NCBI GenBank assembly: GCA_013398295.1 | Contig: VZSF01009123.1 | Location: forward strand, 310,001 to 374,000 | Source of the DNA: Chionis minor | Lineage: Eukaryota; Chordata; Aves; Charadriiformes; Chionididae | Reading direction: 5' to 3' | Length of the DNA stretch: 64,000 bases | Shown here: positions 1 to 14,370 of the stretch, in pieces | Position numbering within the stretch: position 1 is the stretch's first letter | How the letters are laid out: every line of letters begins with the position of its first letter | The notes under the pieces: generated by a model | The model's database searches: none | What the model saw: only the letters and a program-made list of their open reading frames with translations | Told to the model about the DNA's origin: nothing | Translations under genes and position numbers: made by a program

Positions 1-3000
1 TATATTTACAGGAAAATGAGTCAGTGATAATGGTTTTTAAAGCAAACTTAATTAAATATGAATGCTATGAAGTAATATGCTTTTTGTGAACTCAAAAATT
101 GAAATAATTGATACTATTAGTGATGATATAGCTCTAAAATAATGAAAAAATGAGTCTGCTTGTGTCTATTCATTTGTTTTGAGCTCAAAAAAAAATTAGT
201 CCAGTAACATCAGGATCTAATAATAACACAGTATTTCATTTGTCTTTAGTCATATTGTACCAAGGATGCACTAAACTCCTTTTAAACTTCGGCCTCTGCA
301 GCCACCCTGTTCCACTGCCTGCTCAGGCTAGAGGCAAAGAAGGGCCCTGCCAACTCTCTCTCTCAGCATACAGCACCAGGAGGGAGAAGAGAGAAAAGAA
401 ACTTGTCTATACACAGATATAGATAATGCCAACTTTCTTTAGGAACCTGAGCTTTAAATGGTTATACTACAGAGGTGTAGCACAAGTAACAGAGCTTCTT
501 CTGACCTTCCTGCCTTATGCAGCTGCCCACATACCAGACACCATGTGGCTTTAAACAAGAAAAATAATGTGCTGTGCTTCCTTGAATGAAATTGGAGGGG
601 CTGGGGGGAAGAGAAAATAATGAGGTATCTTGAAATTACTGAGATAATAAGTAGAGTTAATCCTACTAAAATCATTATTATTGATATTAAGAAATATATC
701 ATTACTTTTAAAGAACAGATTCAATACAGTACTAACTTGCAAGGCATAAAAATAGTTCAAAATACATGCAAATGATTTGTCATTATCATGAAATAAACTT
801 GTCTAAAAAACCTAAAAAAACCTCTCCGCAACCTGATAAAACACAAGCCTAACGTCTAGGTGATATGTTACATGAAGCTTTCATCTTCAGGCTAAATTAT
901 AACCTACAATCGGGAAAGCAGAACTGATGTCTAAATGTATACTTGCTGGCCTGTTGAAAGGCCTGTAACAAATTATGCATTTAATACATTTAATTTGGTC
1001 TTTAATGACTAGAAAAGAGAAAACCCAGCTAAGTGGGTACAGAAGTTGTGTGGCAACACAGAGAATACTGATTTCATTCTGACTGACAAGCTCTGTATTA
1101 CCCAGAAGACTGTAGAATAAAACCACTTCAACTCAGGAACTGCCTGCTGAGATATATCATTTAACAAAACATTAAGCAGAAGGGAACAAAATTGTTCAGC
1201 ATGAAAACTTTAGAATTAGCTAAGACAAGTTCAGGACAGAATTTAGTCATGGGATGCAAGTGGAAAGACATTAAGTGTTACTAACTAATTGAATTTTTCT
1301 TCATTAAATAAAAATGAAAGATCTGATGATGTTGAAAATGTAGTCCACCAATTTAAGAAATTACTAAAGTTATATTCTCTCAGTAAATATTCTATTTTAT
1401 TGAAATTGAGGATGAATTACAAATCTGAAATGTAAGTCTTAATATCCTGTCAGAGATATTGTATTTCTCAAAAAAAATCAACCAGAAAGAAGTTCAGCTC
1501 CTGTGCTACAGAGCAAATTGCTTTGTCCATTTTCAGAAACAGTGCTGCAGAAGGTAGGACCAAACAACAGAATAGCCATTGGGAACAGAGGCAAAGGAAT
1601 GGAAAGATATGGAGAAGACCTTACATGACATTTCCTTGAAAAGGTAGCCTTCAAGAAATTTGCTCATTGACTGATTTTGCTTATTATTTTAGGATTTGGT
1701 TTATTTCGTTGTTTTCATTAATTTCTTCAACACAAAAACTGTGACTAAGTTAAGAAACTGGCCTACTTCACAAAGCTGGGAAGAGATCTGTTCAAGAGAG
1801 AAGTAGAAAAAACAGATGACCTGAAACATAAAGAAACAGAAATGTAATGGCGAAATAAAATATAAGATCCTGAATTGAAGAAAGAACAGGAATTTCTATC
1901 AGAAGTTGCAATTGCATCAGCCAGAACTGAAAGAGAAGAGAAACATAGGTACCTCTGCTAATCACGCCACCACCAACAAGCAGTAAAAAGAAACAGCAAT
2001 GAAAAATATTAAAAATGTTTCAGACAAGCTGTTTTGAGTTGAACTAGGTAAATCTAAATGTCATATGTGCATCACAATGTGAAGCCTAATTTAAAATACA
2101 GCTTTCACCACTGATGTTTACATACCAGGAACTCGTACTAGAACAGATGTAGAGAATAAGTACTGGTATACTCTGAGCAATGACTTGTCCATCATATGAG
2201 GTGAGGTTAGATGAAACTGGCTTGTTTTCAGTCAAGTAAAATGAAGACCAGGAGGAATTTGTTATCTATAAGTCTGCCGTAAGTAACAGAGGAAAAATAA
2301 TGTTTTAATTTAGAGTATAAAAAACACGTAAAAGGATGTAAACTGTTATTAAGAGACCAGAAAAATTCTAGATTCTTGTCCTGGTTTGAGCCTGTCAGGT
2401 AGTGTAAGCTGGAACAGCTTTTTTAGAGGCTTCTCATCCATCATACATTTATCATCCTTCAGTTTTGATTAAGTTACTTGTACTACTATATACTCAATGA
2501 TTAAAAAATGTAGCCTTACAGAAACCAAGAAGAAGTCGGTTTTATTCAACTTATTAAGTCATTGTTTTCTTGTTTACCATTAGTCAGCATGAGTCCATAG
2601 TGTTGCACTAAAACATACCTCTAAGACTTTAACCTCCCGGTGATCTCCTCCTCTATGGCAAATGGCTTGCTGCCATTTGTATAAAGTAAAATTGTACATA
2701 GAAAGTGTATTTCCACATGCAACAATTCAAATGCATTTTCCCACCTACAGTTATTAAAAACTCATAGAACACTGCAAAAAATCAGATTATGTGTAGAGAT
2801 CCAATTAAAAGCTGATAGACATTTAGAGAGGCAAAGGAGCAAGCAAAAGAGAAGCACATCCCAGCTTGAGTGGTGAGTCAGTATTTACTCATGTAATGAT
2901 TCCCAGAGTGACAGGACATGTATGGAGAGACCCTCCTTCACCATGAAGGTCAGAGGGACCAAAGGAAATTGAGCTGCGTGCACAGTAACTTCTGAACATT

Positions 3001-5580
3001 GCTGTAGCTCAGGCTGTACATGGTAACTTTCCCTTGTTTCCTTAAATGAAGTGCTTTTTTATTGTACCAGGAGCCTGGTCTTTTCAAATTAATCTCACTT
3101 GCAACAACGTTCTAAAGAAACATCCTTCTTATCTGCATTTTATCTATTTGTCATATAATTTCAGTCACCTCTTAGCCATTTCAGTTAACATTAAAATACC
3201 TTTTTTTTCTTAGTTACACATACGTATTTTTTCATGTTTATATCAATGTTTAATATATTACTATGCTTGCATTATTATTACATTTCAATATTCCATTTTG
3301 TTATTATCAAAAAGCAACATAAGTAAACAATTTAAATTGTTATGAGTTTATTTTCCTTTTTACTCAACAAAAAAAGATTGTTCCTCATTCAGGCAAGTGG
3401 TTTAATGTCTACATATCAACACAGTATAATTCATTTGGAGCAAGTAAACTTTTTAAGCCTTAACTCTTTTATGCATATTTCTGCAAAGCTACAGCAATAG
3501 GATCGTTGGTCCACAATTTTCCAGTGTATAACATATACATTCCTCCTGCAAGTATTCTCATATATGAAAGTTTGTCTTATACACTGAAGCTATTATAGCA
3601 ATATTTGCCACTGCCACCTAGGGCCACCATTAGCGGTGACAGAAACAGAAACAATGGTACAGTGGTAGTTTTTGGAACTAATTAATTTTTCTCATTTAGA
3701 AAAGTGCACCTGTGACATGCAGAAGGAATTGCAGCAGCTGGGTTTAAGATGCAGCTTGTGAATATAACTCCCTGTGAAAGTCATTATAAGATAGCCATTG
3801 GACATATCAGAGGTTTAGCATAGAAGGTTTCTATCAGTCCTTGCATTCACGACGCAGAAACAAGAATGCTGGGTGATCATTGCTGCTTCATTGCACTTTC
3901 AGAAGGAGAACAACCCTGAAAAGTACAAAACAGTCCTTAGACAAAGGACACTTTTACCTGCACTAAGTGCTTCTAAGCATCTGTCAGGGAAGTAGCATGT
4001 AAATACAAATATTGCAATTCAATATGAAGAATTTGCAACACCCTCATGATCCACTTGCAGGCAGTAGAAAAAAATAATAGTGACATAAAGTTAAAAGCAT
4101 AAAAACCTTGTAAAATATGAACATTTTCTTCTGTTTTTACACCCTCCCAGCATCAAATCCTGTATTCAGATAAGGTATTCAGAAAGCTGTTGGTAGAAAT
4201 AAAACACAGGATCACAGGTAGAACACCAAAAACTCTGTTTGGAACTACAATCACTGACTTAGGAATTCCTAAATGGCAATACGGTATGTCTGAGCTTGTT
4301 ACAGTGATGTGGAGCACTGACACACTGAAAGGGGTTCAGTGAGCAGCCAACGAGCGCTACACATTCATACAACTGTTCAGCTGCTACACTCAGGCACTCA
4401 TTTACAATTCTTGTCTCCAAAAGGGTGTAAGGGGAAATTTTATCCATCCTGAAATCATGTAGTGACACTTCATTGAAAAGAATAATTAAATTTAGTTAGG
4501 TTAACAAAATAAGGACCATATGGTCAGAGAATACTTTTTGAAGGTGAACATGATTGCCTCAGGGTGTGCAAAAGAGGTTACTGGAGAAATACAAGAAACA
4601 GTATGTTTTGAAGTTAGTGAGAGTTTGATCTATTTCAATATCTTGAAAAGTTGATTCATATGGACTTGGATAGTGATAACGTCATGTGAAGTAAAAATAG
4701 CTAAAAGACCATGACAAATAGGAATGATAAAAAGAAATGTATCAATTTGTGATAGCTCAGCCTCAGTGTTCACATAGATAAGATTAGATCAGTATGTTAG
4801 ACCGAAAGATAGAAATATTCAAACCATCAAAGGAGAGATGCAGTTAGAGACAATGAAATATTTATACCAGCATAACATCACTTGAACAGATCTGTGTCCT
4901 AGCCTGCTTTCTGAGTAGAGCACAATCTAGAACTACCCACAACAGTTCCATCCACTTAAAGTGTCATCTACAACCTCATCAGATTCCCAGAAGAATATCT
5001 TCTAGGGCATATGGAACAGTCCTGGCCTCAGACGGACAGGATAAAAAAACAGGCTATCTCTGTCATTCTTGCATCTTAAAGGAAGTCCTATGTAATTCTG
5101 GCAATTGATAAAGATGATAATGTTGGTCATGAAAATTATGATCATGCCGATCATCAAAAAAAGTCTTACAGAAGGACTAGTGTATGAACTGAAACAAAAC
5201 TTGCCTTTTTTTTCTACATTTTTTGATTGGATTAAAGTAATGCTTATTTATATAACGGTAATCATATGTTCTCTTTTGTTCAGTTTGGTAATATATGTGT
5301 AGAAAGTAAATAATAATATAATATAAGAATAGCTTTTACAATATTTTTTTAAAATTTCATAATGCATCTCTTATGTTTTCTTCAGTGTTAACCTTTCGTA
5401 ATTTTCTGTTGACCATGAAAGTTTGTTGGTGGAGATGGACAAGCAGGGTAACTATTTAGAGAAAATAGTTTTAAGATATAAACTATAATGTTCAGACCCC
5501 TTTGATGCCAAAGATTATACACTATCAACACAAAAAAAGTCATTCTTCACCAGTATCAGCAAATATTCTTCTAAAATGTC
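1..5580. other. Non-coding stretch, nothing recognised
   Basis: AT-rich unique-looking sequence. The longest open frames are short (about 80 codons or fewer), show no recognisable domain, and are what chance gives in AT-rich DNA. I saw no CR1 tail, SINE head, tRNA or long simple repeat. The part around 3180-3310 is especially A/T-rich with runs of T. It could be intron or intergenic. Confidence 0.6.
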
Positions 5581-5628
5581 CTTATGTAACCAAGATACCT
5601 TATGTAACCAAGATACCTTATGTAACCA
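5581..5628. repeat. 18-bp tandem repeat, about 2.6 copies
   Basis: The unit cttatgtaaccaagatac occurs twice in perfect head-to-tail copies (5581-5598 and 5599-5616), and a third partial copy runs to about 5628. As the unit is a multiple of three, it leaves a repeated peptide in the frame covering it, but nothing suggests that frame is translated. Perfect identity suggests a young duplication or ongoing slippage. Confidence 0.9.
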
Positions 5629-5639
5629 CTGCAGTCCAT

Positions 5640-8600
5640 TCTGCTCATGACAGAACATTTCCAGAATCAACACCTTCCATGTCTTTTTCTCTACAGCTGG
5701 ACAGATGCTACAGCTACTAACACTGAGTATCTCCTTACTAACTCAAATAACCACATTGGTGTGGAGAAGATTGCCCCCAGGAAGGAAGGAAGGTCTGTCT
5801 AATACCTAGAGGCAATATTTGAGAACAAAATAAAGTGGGCTAGAAATCAAACTGAAAGATAACGCAGCCTAAAGTTTCCCAAATGATCTATTACTTTGTT
5901 TGTAAAGTTTCGGATTCTTTTGTGTACCCATCCAAAAAATATCAGATATCGTTTCTCAGAAGTTTACAGAGTAGGGAGTAGTAACAGGGCTCTGGCCCAC
6001 TGTGACCCCAGCCTTGTGCACTAATTGCTCAGTCTTGTGTGTCTTCCAGCAGGGAGAAATTGCATTGCCAAAAACTGAAAAGATTACAACTACTTCCTCC
6101 TATATTTTGAAAACTACGTCAGTATACTGACTGTCCTTTGTATAGCACATAACACAAAAGCAAGTCCAGTTGCTGTACTGTTGAACTTTCACACAGTAGC
6201 TGTCCCTTTTCCCACATACCTTTCTGCTTTATGCATTATTCACCTCAAAAGAAACCTTAAAAGAAAACATGAAGACTCCTAAACTCACAAAGCATTTGAG
6301 TAGATGTGATGACAGGAAGTCACAGAGAAGAACTAAGCAATTCTGAAGTATCGTGCTTTGGAGGAAGATCTTGTAAGAATGTGAAATTCCAGTCCTATAA
6401 AAACCAAACTTTAGGGAGTTTTTCCTTTCAGCTTGCTCCACCCTTTATCAAATCAGATTGATATATTTTGTTTAGAGAAAAAGGCCAAAACAGTATTTTA
6501 TAGTCACTTAACTGCTTCGTTTTGACAAAGTTTTGATTGAACTTTGTCCATGCAACTTCAATGAAACCCATAGTAACACATACTACCATGTATGTTAAAT
6601 AAAATATAATTACTAAAGCATAGATTTGTACTGTTCATGCTGTGTAGGGAAATTACAAGTTAAAAATAGGCAGCAATAGCTTGCAAACTTATTAAAATAT
6701 AATCAAACAATCACCAGTTAAAACATTAGGGAGAGTTGGGAAAGCTTCTACCAGTGAGAAATCCAAGATTTTGGAAGTCTAGATAGTCCTTTTACATTTG
6801 GTTATCTGGTGGGAGAAACCATTCACTCCTCTCACCTGAAAGATGTATATATTGATCCTGACAAAATTCACCTCTTGCAATAGAAAATTGTTCTATCAGA
6901 TCAAATAAAAAGCAGGCCCAATGTCTGATACAACCTGAAAATACTTAAAAATTAGGAACACTGAGCCATTGAAAGAAAGAAAAAATGCTTGGATTTAGAT
7001 TATTTAGAAGATATATTTCTGAGTCACATATCCTATTAGTAGCTGTCTTCTGAGTCTCTTCTGCTTTCTGAATGTGAAGGCAGAAGAAAAAGGCTGGGAG
7101 ATAAATACTCTGCAAAGGCAATCTAAACAATTAATCAATTAAAAAAACTAATAATCTGAGAATTTTCATGGGAGTGAAACATAATTTCTGGAAAGCTGAC
7201 TAATTTTTACTTTTTGCTATATGAAGTATTAAATTTTAGTTTTATACCAAATATATAATTTTCTAGGTATTTAGAGAAATCACCCACAAAGAAACTATAC
7301 TAATGATAGTACAACCAGTCCCATTTGTTGTAATTTTTCTGCATCGGTAAAACCAGTAAAGCATAAAAGACCATAATGCAACCTAATTGGAATTTTTGGT
7401 ACAGAAAACATTACTCTTGCCCTTTCCAGTCTCATTCATACCTGTGTTATGACCTTTATTCTCCAATAATGAAACCTTGTCTTTGAGGTCATGTTTGTCA
7501 CTCTCCTAGAATTATGTATGAAGAAATGACAGATCATATGTTTGTTCTTTACTAGATTTAAGTCTACTACATTTTAGCACTAACTGGCTTGAATGGGTGT
7601 GAGGACCCACCAATGGAAATTCAGTAACATAACATTGTTAAGACCCTAAGAGCCTCCATTGTGCCTGTTTCTCTCCGTTCTTTTTGTGGTCAAAGTTTCC
7701 CTTGGCAAGAAGTGTTTTCTTATCGCATGGTTGGGTTTTCTGGGAAGGATTTTTTTTTTGCTTATAAATAAAGTGTGAGGTCTCCCTCTGTCATCTGGGT
7801 AGAGAGACAGACACATCCAAAGCTGATCTGCCCCATCTGAACGTAGGCTGGGATGAATCATCATGTGAAAGTGCCACTCTTTTCACTGACTATTAAGAGT
7901 TTGCCCAGACAGCTTTGACTGGCAGCTAAGATTAGGTGAGATGTACATCATCCTTAATGTCTAGACTACTCAATGTCCAATGCCTCTACAGTTCATAGAT
8001 ACTCTGGCATTGCTGTAATTTTTGTGGTGCTTCACTAGAGAGAAAACACACAGAGTATTTCCTAACAGTGGACAGAGTCCATATTCACTTCTGGAAAATT
8101 GCTGTAAAACTTGTTCACACAACCAAGAACCAACAACAAATCAAAACAAAACAGTTGTCTCAGCAACTTCATACTTTTCCAGACAGAAATGACAACTCAA
8201 AAATCAAAGAAAGAATATAATTTCCCTGAGTTATTTTTAAAATTATTGTGGATAACATTTACACTTCTGCCAGCTTTCTCCTCTCTTGTGAAACAGAGCT
8301 CTCTAGCTAACAGGAAAACTTCAAAAAGTTTTGCATTTGTTCTCAGTTTAGATAAGCACACTGAATTTCAAATAATATTTACAAAAATTTATCCCACCCT
8401 TTGAAGGATGGATTTAGATCTCACTTACACAGATCTGACCTTGTGTCACACCTACCGAATTCAACAGCACTACTTCTGACTTGAATTGTAATAAATGAGA
8501 TTCAGACCTCTGAAGTCTGCAAATGGGAGTAGATTCAATATAAGAACTGCCTGTCTTTCAAGATTCCCAGCACTTCGGATTCCAGCTGGAAACTTATCAA

Positions 8601-9720
8601 TAGCAACATCTCTCAAGGTGTCTTGGCACTTCAGTGTTGGCCAGCTCCCAAAAATTCAAGGATCTATAAAAATGAGAAAGGGAAAATGCATTGAAACATT
8701 TTGGAAATTCTATAAATTTCGTATCACATCTGGAAACTGGGCCATTTTTGCAAAAACACCTATGGATAAGACACAGTGAACAGAGCTGTTTAAATTCCCA
8801 ACTGATTCTCTGTCCCTAATTCTATTCTTGTACACAGGTTTCCCTTCAGTCTATTGCTGAGTGCAAAATGATGTTTCATTTCAAGACGCATAGTGACTCA
8901 ATAATCAGAGTTTAGTTCCTTTCTTTTGAAAGTGCTTTTATGCAATGGAGAAATGAAAGGTACTAAAATAAAATCATGTTACATTCTTTAAATCTGTCCA
9001 CTTGTGTTATGTTGAGGACTTGATCAGTCCTTCACATAATGTGTAAGAGATGACAGCAAGAAGGAGGTCCCACTCTGCCTCACAGAACTCTGAAGTAGCT
9101 CAGTTGTGTTATATTTCTCAGCAGAGACTCACAGTTAGATTCTTGTCAAGTATTTATGTAAAAGATAGAACATCAGCTCTTGATAATCAACGAAATTTTT
9201 GCATACAATTTTTTTCCAGGCAATTATCTCTAGTAAACAGATAAAGCTTACTATCGAGCAATATATTTTCCTTTCACTGTCATTTTCAATGTAAAAGCAG
9301 CTTATTATAACTGCAGAAGCAAAAGGGAAAAAAATTGTGTTTTCACCAAATTTCTATGAAACTCATGAATAACCAATTCAGTTTTCATTGGCTCTCCTTG
9401 CATACTTTCTATTCTTTATGTCTGTCACTGAACTATGAAATCTGGCCCAGGCTTTAATGGTCCAGAATCACATATGCAGAAGAAAGCACTTCTTACCAGT
9501 GAAAACAGATTGAATAAATACCTATTCTCTTTTTTACGTATTTGGAAACAATAAGTACGGAATTGCTTCCACTGCCTTAAATTGCAGGTCTAAAACTTCT
9601 TCCAAGCCAAGTTATGTTTTGCCTGCCCTTTTGTTCCCTGATGGACAATTCAACCTCCTTCTTTTGATTACTCATGGAAGATCATCTGACCACGTGGTCA
9701 CTCAGTTCAAGGTTTGGCTG
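5640..9720. other. Non-coding stretch, nothing recognised
   Basis: No gene, CR1 tail, SINE or tandem repeat was recognised. The open frames at 8111-8404 and 8495-8779 (97 and 94 codons) have no domain, no motif and no flanking splice signals that stand out. I treat them as chance. Confidence 0.55.
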
Positions 9721-9725
9721 AAAAG

Positions 9726-9802
9726 AAATAATAATAATAACAATAATAACAATAATAATAATAATAATAAAACCAATAATAATAGTGTATGTATGTGTGT
9801 AT
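9726..9802. repeat. AAT trinucleotide microsatellite with AAC interruptions
   Basis: A run of aat units interrupted by aac spans about 9726-9784, followed by a short gtatgtatgtgtgt tract to about 9802. It produces a polyasparagine stretch in one forward frame, which is an artefact of the repeat and not evidence of a protein. Confidence 0.95.
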
Positions 9803-11084
9803 TCCAACCAGATCAGCCATAAAATGCAACATAAATTGTGAAAACAAGTTTTATTTAAAATACTCTTTCAGCTTAAATTAACTACAAAATTACTTGCAAC
9901 CAACTTAACCTTGGTATCACTAGAAAAATGAAGAAAAAACATTCTTTCCTTCACTGCCTTTTAAAAGAAATTATTTCATGGAGAGATAATATCATTCTCC
10001 AAGCCTTCTGTCTAGGTTTCTGGAAGAAACAAAACAGAAAGAGGTGCACTTTCACCCTGCACTAGTGACCTATCATCCCTCATACTCACTCCCAAAATTC
10101 AGATCCTTAATCTTGTCACTGTCTGTTGGATTGCAAGCTTTTCTCCAAAACCAGGACAGTAAGAGAACTAATGTTATGTAGGAAAAGAAATACAATATGT
10201 AACCACATATAGAAAAAGCCATAAGAAAAAACACAATATATCACACATACTAACACTGTTATACCACTTGGCTCCCTGCTGATATCTCTCTTGTTGGCAT
10301 AAGTGTCATGTCTTCTACTGCACAGAAAGGCAGCCTTTAAAGCCTGTCTGCCAAAAATACTCTTCCATGAACTTTGCAACAATGGATGTTTTTAAGCCTT
10401 AGCCTCAGAAAGAAAACTGAAAAGAAAACTAAGGGACGTTAGCCAAAGGCTACAAGAAACAGAGTGAATTTCAACTCACAGAGCAGTCAGTGGACTGTTG
10501 TTGGGTTGTAGAGTTGGAGGGTTTTTTAGGCTTACCGAAGACACAGGTGCTGAAATCAGCTCACTCGGAATTAAAAGAAAATAAAAAAAAAATTTCTACC
10601 CTTCCAGTTCTATGAACTTCAACAAGATTTCCAATTATTTTGAGGACAGCAAAATAACTGCATTCAAGCACAAGTATTAAGTTGACATAAAATTTTCACG
10701 AATATTCTGTATAAAAGCTCTTGCCTGTGCTTCCCATTATAACTGAGGAAAATATTCAAATTATTGACTTATTAAAACAGCTAATTGTTTTGGATGAATG
10801 AGCAAGTGGAATTTTGCCTATATGTGTTAAAAAAATCTATTCTGCTACCCCAGTCCTTCTTCTGCTTTCCAGCCAAACAAAATAACTATTCCAATTGGCA
10901 TGTTCTGAGTGCTGACAAATTTTCATGAGAGGAGACATGCCAAGCACTGGACTAAACTCTCATGTTCCAAGCATAATTTTGAACCATTTAACTAAAACCA
11001 AACATCGCCAGATTGAAATGAGACCTCTGTTTTATCTCCTGGATGTTCACAATGTGGAAATGATTTTGATTATGAAGGCAGCTT

Positions 11085-11165
11085 GTTGTGGCATCTTGGT
11101 CAAGCCACCCAGTTCTCTGCCTCAGTTTTTCCATTAACTTTTCCATTTTCCCATTAAGAAAATAT
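11085..11165 (+). mobile_element. MIR/CORE-SINE fragment
   Basis: The segment reads like the 3' half of the MIR consensus: a 'gtg-ccttgggcaag-cac' part appears as tgtggcatcttggtcaagccac, followed by ctctgcctcagttt and a tccatt-rich stretch where MIR has tcctcatctgtaaaatg. MIR elements are tRNA-derived SINEs, long inactive and old in amniotes, so a diverged fragment in a bird is expected. The boundaries are approximate, and the tRNA-like head is not visible. Confidence 0.6.
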
Positions 11166-11169
11166 AATT

Positions 11170-13750
11170 ATGAAGTCATCTACCTCTACAGCTGTTAATC
11201 ATTTTTCCGTGGCCGATTCTCATTCTTCATCCTTCAGGTCTTTCTGGCGTTCTGTCACTCCTTATCTTTTATGTGAACTATGCTGACTTCTCATTCCCTG
11301 TGACAAAATTCAAGTTTCTCAGCATCTTTTGCACAGCACAGCTCAAAACATATATTTCATCAAGATTTTCATGCCATAAGCCTCAAGTCACACGCCAGTA
11401 ATTATCTCACAATACTGCATCTTTGCCACATGGTTCTGACTTTCTTTTAGCCCCATAGAGCTGTCAAACCCTCTGGGAAGCAGACATACAGCCTACAGCA
11501 ATCTGGTCTGAGGACACCGTGAGGGGACATGGGATCACTGGAAAACAACTTCTAGACCTGCAGAGCAATTATTATTCAACACCATTGCAGCAACGCATTA
11601 AAACAAGAAATGTTATTCCACTGCGAAGAAGAAGGGACTAACGACTGCAACAAACCTTCCACCTCTGTCTTCCCCCATCTCGGACAAACTATCCCTTTGT
11701 CTTTACTAGTACTTCTCTTACTCCTTCTGACAGCCTCCTCTTCTTCGAAAACAGTGAGCAACCCATTTCCAGTGCTGACACAGTCCAGATCTAGTTCAGA
11801 TCTAGCAATCCAGATCCAGTTCCAACATTTCCAGTCCTTCATTTATCTCATCTTTCTGGAGATGTGACCTCGCGAAGACTTGAGTACTTCTCCCTTTATA
11901 ACTGCAAAGTCTGCCAAGAATATTATTAGCACGGCTTTGTGAGGACCAGGCAAAAGAGACTCAGACTCTCTGTGGGTCATTAGTGCTTCTGCAGGCAGGA
12001 GACAAAATACAGTTAAACCAGGGGGAAGGATGGGGCAAAGTAAGGCTACATGGTTTTGAGGATGAGGGGGATATTTTATCTCTTTATCTCAAGTTTCGTG
12101 TCGATTACAAGGAGGGCAGGCACAAGCTTTGTGTCACTCTCCTTTAAAAGCAAAAGCAACACTGCTGCACCTATGAAGACTTCACAGTTCAACCATAGCA
12201 AAGGGTTTCATTTTTTTTTTACTTCTTCAGTTGAGCAATGCTTGCTAAAACCCCTCTGATTTTAAAACTTCAATGAGAAGAGCTGCCTGGTTGCTTCAGT
12301 AAGCTAAACTGACAATGGATGGATGAATGAAGTGTCTCACGCAAGTTACAGATTTAAACACAAAGAAGAGTCAACAAGCATGCTTGTACACAGAAAAATC
12401 ACATTACAACATAGATTTTCACTTAAGCAGTGACTGACAGGAAACGCCGAGTCACTCCCTGTCACAATGGGAAACGTCACACTCCAACCCAGAACAATAT
12501 TTCCCAATACTCTCTAGCAGTAAAACTGCAGTTCAAAGGGCAACAGATCCCAGGCTGCTTTCCTAACCATGAAAAGAGGGTGGTGATGTCCCTGTCTAAC
12601 CCTAAATGATTGCTTCAGCTCTATAAAAGTGCCTCAATATTTTACGTGTCTTACTTAAAACTCTAGCTCAAGGATCTATTATTTTTTTTAGCTCCCACAG
12701 TCACAGAAAAGGATCATAAAACAAATTTTACAGGCTCCTATGTCTAAAAGATTTTTTAAAATAAAACCAAAATCATAGTTTCAAAAAATATCAGGATTTT
12801 GATAGTTCTTGGGGACTTGCAGCTGGCAATAATGATGCTACCCTCTCCCTTTCCAGCTGAATCTATCAGCATTAGCTGTGAGCAGTCTGTTGGCAGCTTT
12901 GTGACTTTGTTATGGTTAGGGGTGGGACACTGACCCCTAAGTGTCCTGCTCCTTTCCTCCTACATTGCCATCACCAGCCACCTCGAGAAACAACTGCTGA
13001 CAAGCACCAACAGCTTCAGGCATAAGCCAAATAGGTAGTTGCCTTGTACTGAAAACAATAGACTTTGCTGTAATCTTTGCTTAGGTGTTGTCTTGTCTAA
13101 GTGTTGAACCAGGAGAATTGTAAGAGGGAGTCACAGGAGGTACCTGCCTCTGTATGAACCCATCCTTTGCAACACAGTACTGTAAAGTAGCAATGGCCTC
13201 GCATAAAGGAGGCAGGAATTAGAGAGGAGTTTTTTTTCCCGACCACCTCTTACCTCCCTAACACCTATCCATTTTGTGCTTTCCTATCACTTTATTTTGC
13301 CTACAAAGGTGACAAGCCTTGAGTCAAGTCTTCTAACAATTTGATATACAATTATATCATATCTTAAACTATGGCAGTGTGAAAGAATATAGCAATAAAA
13401 ACAAGCAAAACAGAACAGAACATCAGTTGGTGGTCCTAGTGAGAGCGACGCATTGAGCTTATGTTAAAAAGGAAAAATAATATGTCAAAATTATCCCATC
13501 TGATGGTAGGTTTCTACAAAACAATTCTCATTGCTAGGAAAATCAGTAGGAACGAAAAACAAGTTGGCACAGGCAGAAAGAAAAGTAGTACTTGTTCAAA
13601 ACACCAAGACATGTATTTTGGTCCATGAGAAAAATGTTTTGAGAATTTTCCCAACAGAGCATATAGGAAGATGGATTAAAAAAAACCCACTTATTCACAC
13701 ATACAAGCAGACAAACTTCATTGCTTTGCTTGTCCTGTGCAACTTGCTCT
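11170..13750. other. Non-coding stretch with one interleaved inverted repeat
   Basis: No gene recognised. Open frames on both strands at 11576-11867 overlap each other and have no domain. The only structure I noted is the pair of interleaved inverted repeats at 12918-12946. Otherwise this is unique sequence, slightly less AT-rich near 12800-13000. Confidence 0.5.
12918..12946. repeat. Two interleaved inverted repeats
   Basis: aggggt (12918-12923) pairs with acccct (12933-12938), and ggacact (12925-12931) pairs with agtgtcc (12940-12946). The two stems alternate, so a single strand could form one or the other, or a pseudoknot-like fold. There is no sign of function beyond the pairing. Confidence 0.6.
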
Positions 13751-13754
13751 AGAT

Positions 13755-13832
13755 GAAACTGCTCTGGCAAGAGGGTAGACTAGACGATCTCCAGAGGTCC
13801 CTTCCAACCCTGGTGATTCTGTCTTTCTGTTT
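13755..13832 (+). mobile_element. CR1 LINE 3' end, forward orientation
   Basis: The sequence carries the hallmark CR1 terminal region: a gactagacgatct part, then ccagaggtcccttccaaccc, then a gattctgt tail, close to the usual ending in which attctatga-type octamers repeat. Only the last 70-80 bases are present, so the copy is severely 5' truncated, as is typical for CR1. The reverse-oriented copy beginning at 14371 faces it. Confidence 0.85.
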
Positions 13833-14004
13833 CATTTATCAGAACCCCCCAAAACTCTGGTGGATTTTAGGGTACCTTCATGACCAGAGGCATAGTATTC
13901 TTCAGTTCCTAGTACCCAACTAAACATTCATGCATCCTGAAGTTTTATTTTGCCATTGGCCGATACAGCTAACTTTTTATTTATTTAAATGTTAACCTAC
14001 CAAC

Positions 14005-14040
14005 AAAATAAAAATAAATAAATAAAAGAAAATAAAATAT
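14005..14040. repeat. AAATA/AAAT-rich simple repeat
   Basis: Irregular aaaataaataaataaaag units between the two opposed CR1 copies. It is short and imperfect. Confidence 0.75.
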
Positions 14041-14370
14041 TATCCTAGTGCTTATTCTATGAGGTTTGGAAAATTAGCTTGCCATTTTCAAAAAATAAAA
14101 ATTTAAGTGGCAAAATGTTTCTTGGTAATAAGAAATAAATCCATGCAAAAACCTATAAAAATACCAGCTGTTCCTGACAAAACCTTACAGCAAAATTAAC
14201 ACTTCTGTACAATTTTAGCAGCTGCAACCTCTAGGCAGTAGCTGAGTTGATGACCAAAAATAGCTGTTATGCACATTTGATATTAACTGAAACAGGGAGG
14301 CTTCTGGCACTATACTTGCATTCTGAATGGAAAGTAAGATGGCATACAAAGGTCATCTCTTCTGAAGATA

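Noticed and set aside
3610..3640. gccacctagggccacc as a CTCF site
   Set aside because: Several core positions disagree with the CTCF consensus when aligned base by base.
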